A DNA stretch of 6,868 nucleotides from Bacteroidales bacterium (GTDB taxonomy: Bacteria > Bacteroidota > Bacteroidia > Bacteroidales > VadinHA17), in assembly GCA_003155705.1 (NCBI GenBank), contig PMEC01000140.1, positions 913-7,780 on the forward strand, read 5' to 3'. The notes beneath the pieces are model-generated. The model saw only the letters and a program-made list of their open reading frames with translations, had not been told where the DNA came from and ran no database searches. The first letter of the stretch is position 1, and the number at the start of each line of letters is the position of its first letter. Below are positions 5,808-6,868 of this stretch, piece after piece. The translations under genes and the position numbers were made by a program.

Positions 5808-6868
5808 ATGAAAAAATCACTAATGACTGTTTCAATTATTGCTCTGATATTGTGCGGAGTAAGTCATGCCCAGGCACAAGTTCCTATCAGTCAGCTCCCC
5901 TGGAAATATGTGGCAACAAAGATGCCGGATGAATGGTATGGTTCTGAAGAATCGATACGAGTTGCCGGAAATGTTCTCCTTTACCAGCGCGATATTGGCG
6001 GCTGGCCAAAGAATCTTCCGCTCCATAAGCCACTGACCGTCCCTGAAAAAGCCACAATAAATGATGAAAAGGGACTTAATGATGCCATTTTCGATAATGA
6101 TGCCACCACAACCGAGATGAAGTTCCTCGCCAGGATGTACAACAAGACAAAGAACCAGGCGTTCAGAGATTCATTCAACAGGGGAATGAAATTCATCCTT
6201 GATGCCCAGTACGGTAACGGAGGATGGCCAATGTTCTGGCCTTTACGCAAAGGTTATTATACTCATGTAACCTTTAATGATAATGCAATAGTAAATATTC
6301 TCGGTGTACTCAGTGACATCAATAATAATAATCCCTTATTCAGTGACATTGTTTCTCCTGAATATCTGAAAAGTTCAAAAACCGCATTTAAAAAGGGAAT
6401 TGAATGCATTTTAAAAACCCAGATAATAGTCAACGGGAAGCCAACCGTTTGGTGTGCTCAACACGATGAGGTAACTCTTCTTCCTGCCAAGGCCCGTTCA
6501 TATGAGCTGCCATCATTCAGCGGTGGTGAATCTACCGGAATTATCAAGCTTCTAATGGAATTGGCCTCGCCATCTCCCGCCGTGATCAAGTCGGTTCAAG
6601 GGGCAATGGAGTGGCTTGATAATCACAGAATTAAAAACACACGCTGGGATAGTTTTACTAACAAGGATGGGCAGAGGGACAGGCGTATCGTCTCTGATCC
6701 GAAAGCTGGTGACATGTGGGCAAGGTTTTACGATCTGGATACACAACAGCCTTTTGTATGCGACCGTGACGGGATCAAGAAGAAGACCATTGAAGAGATA
6801 GGGTATGAAAGAAGAAACGGATACAACTGGTACACTAACGCTCCTCAGGAGGTATTTGACCTCTATCC
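5808..6868 (+). CDS. pelA: Pectate lyase, polysaccharide lyase family 10 (PelA type), C-terminus cut by window edge
   Basis: The frame is open from the ATG at 5808 to the window end (353 complete codons), with a Sec signal peptide (KK, hydrophobic 6-17, likely cleavage near HAQAQ at 20-24). PL10 enzymes cut alpha-1,4-polygalacturonate by Ca2+-assisted beta-elimination, giving unsaturated oligogalacturonides. Signature blocks are in order: RDIGGWPKN (61-69), AIFDNDATTTEM (93-104), GNGGWPMFWPLRKGYYTH (136-153), TFNDNA (155-160), WCAQHDEVTLLPAKARSYE (215-233), LPSFSGGES (234-242) and WARFYDL (304-310). These closely match the PelA/Pel-15E family, and no stop or frameshift interrupts them. The catalytic arginine was not assigned, because I could not align it reliably by eye. 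Only the C-terminal end of the (alpha/alpha) toroid catalytic domain appears to be missing. The protein probably acts in the periplasm or outside the cell. It follows the VOC gene by 52 bases with no clear terminator between, so one transcript is plausible. It is the strongest evidence that this locus concerns pectin breakdown. Confidence 0.92.
   Translation, partial: MKKSLMTVSIIALILCGVSHAQAQVPISQLPWKYVATKMPDEWYGSEESIRVAGNVLLYQRDIGGWPKNLPLHKPLTVPEKATINDEKGLNDAIFDNDATTTEMKFLARMYNKTKNQAFRDSFNRGMKFILDAQYGNGGWPMFWPLRKGYYTHVTFNDNAIVNILGVLSDINNNNPLFSDIVSPEYLKSSKTAFKKGIECILKTQIIVNGKPTVWCAQHDEVTLLPAKARSYELPSFSGGESTGIIKLLMELASPSPAVIKSVQGAMEWLDNHRIKNTRWDSFTNKDGQRDRRIVSDPKAGDMWARFYDLDTQQPFVCDRDGIKKKTIEEIGYERRNGYNWYTNAPQEVFDLY

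Noticed and set aside
5808..5870. Lipoprotein signal on the pectate lyase (C16)
   Set aside because: The residues before C16 (LIL) do not form a lipobox, and a normal signal-peptidase I site (HAQAQ) follows.

Overview
The window looks like a chromosomal segment of a Bacteroidota bacterium, probably a Bacteroidales-like environmental or gut polysaccharide degrader. The evidence is the low GC with A-rich intergenic DNA, weak or absent Shine-Dalgarno sequences, promoter elements of the Bacteroidota type (TAnnTTTG, in one case with TTG 20 bases upstream), and a run of exported enzymes including a family 10 pectate lyase. The lineage is inferred from these traits, not from a marker gene.

Layout: on the minus strand at the left edge is a gene cut by the window start. 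It joins a membrane-anchored tetraheme NapC/NrfH-type cytochrome to a formylglycine-generating-enzyme (FGE/SUMF1) domain. Upstream of it on the same strand, 40 bases away, is a complete UDP-glucuronate decarboxylase gene (UDP-xylose synthase). A 406-base gap follows. It holds a nested inverted repeat built from roughly 8-base units, then a promoter for a plus-strand gene. That gene encodes a Tat-exported TIM-barrel sugar isomerase/epimerase-like protein. It converges, across a bidirectional hairpin terminator, on a minus-strand gene for a second and distinct TIM-barrel isomerase-like protein with a lipoprotein-type signal. After a divergent AT-rich gap come two plus-strand genes 52 bases apart: an exported protein with two VOC (glyoxalase/dioxygenase-fold) modules, and a PL10 pectate lyase cut by the right edge.

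How they may fit together: the pectate lyase would cut polygalacturonate outside the cytoplasm, and the exported TIM-barrel and VOC proteins may act on sugars or related metabolites in the periplasm. That link is inferred from proximity and shared export signals only. No SusC/SusD pair, regulator or transporter is visible. The UDP-xylose synthase serves nucleotide-sugar and surface-glycan synthesis and need not be linked. The most unusual items are the cytochrome-FGE fusion and the nested palindromic repeat. No tRNA, rRNA, CRISPR array or transposase gene was seen.
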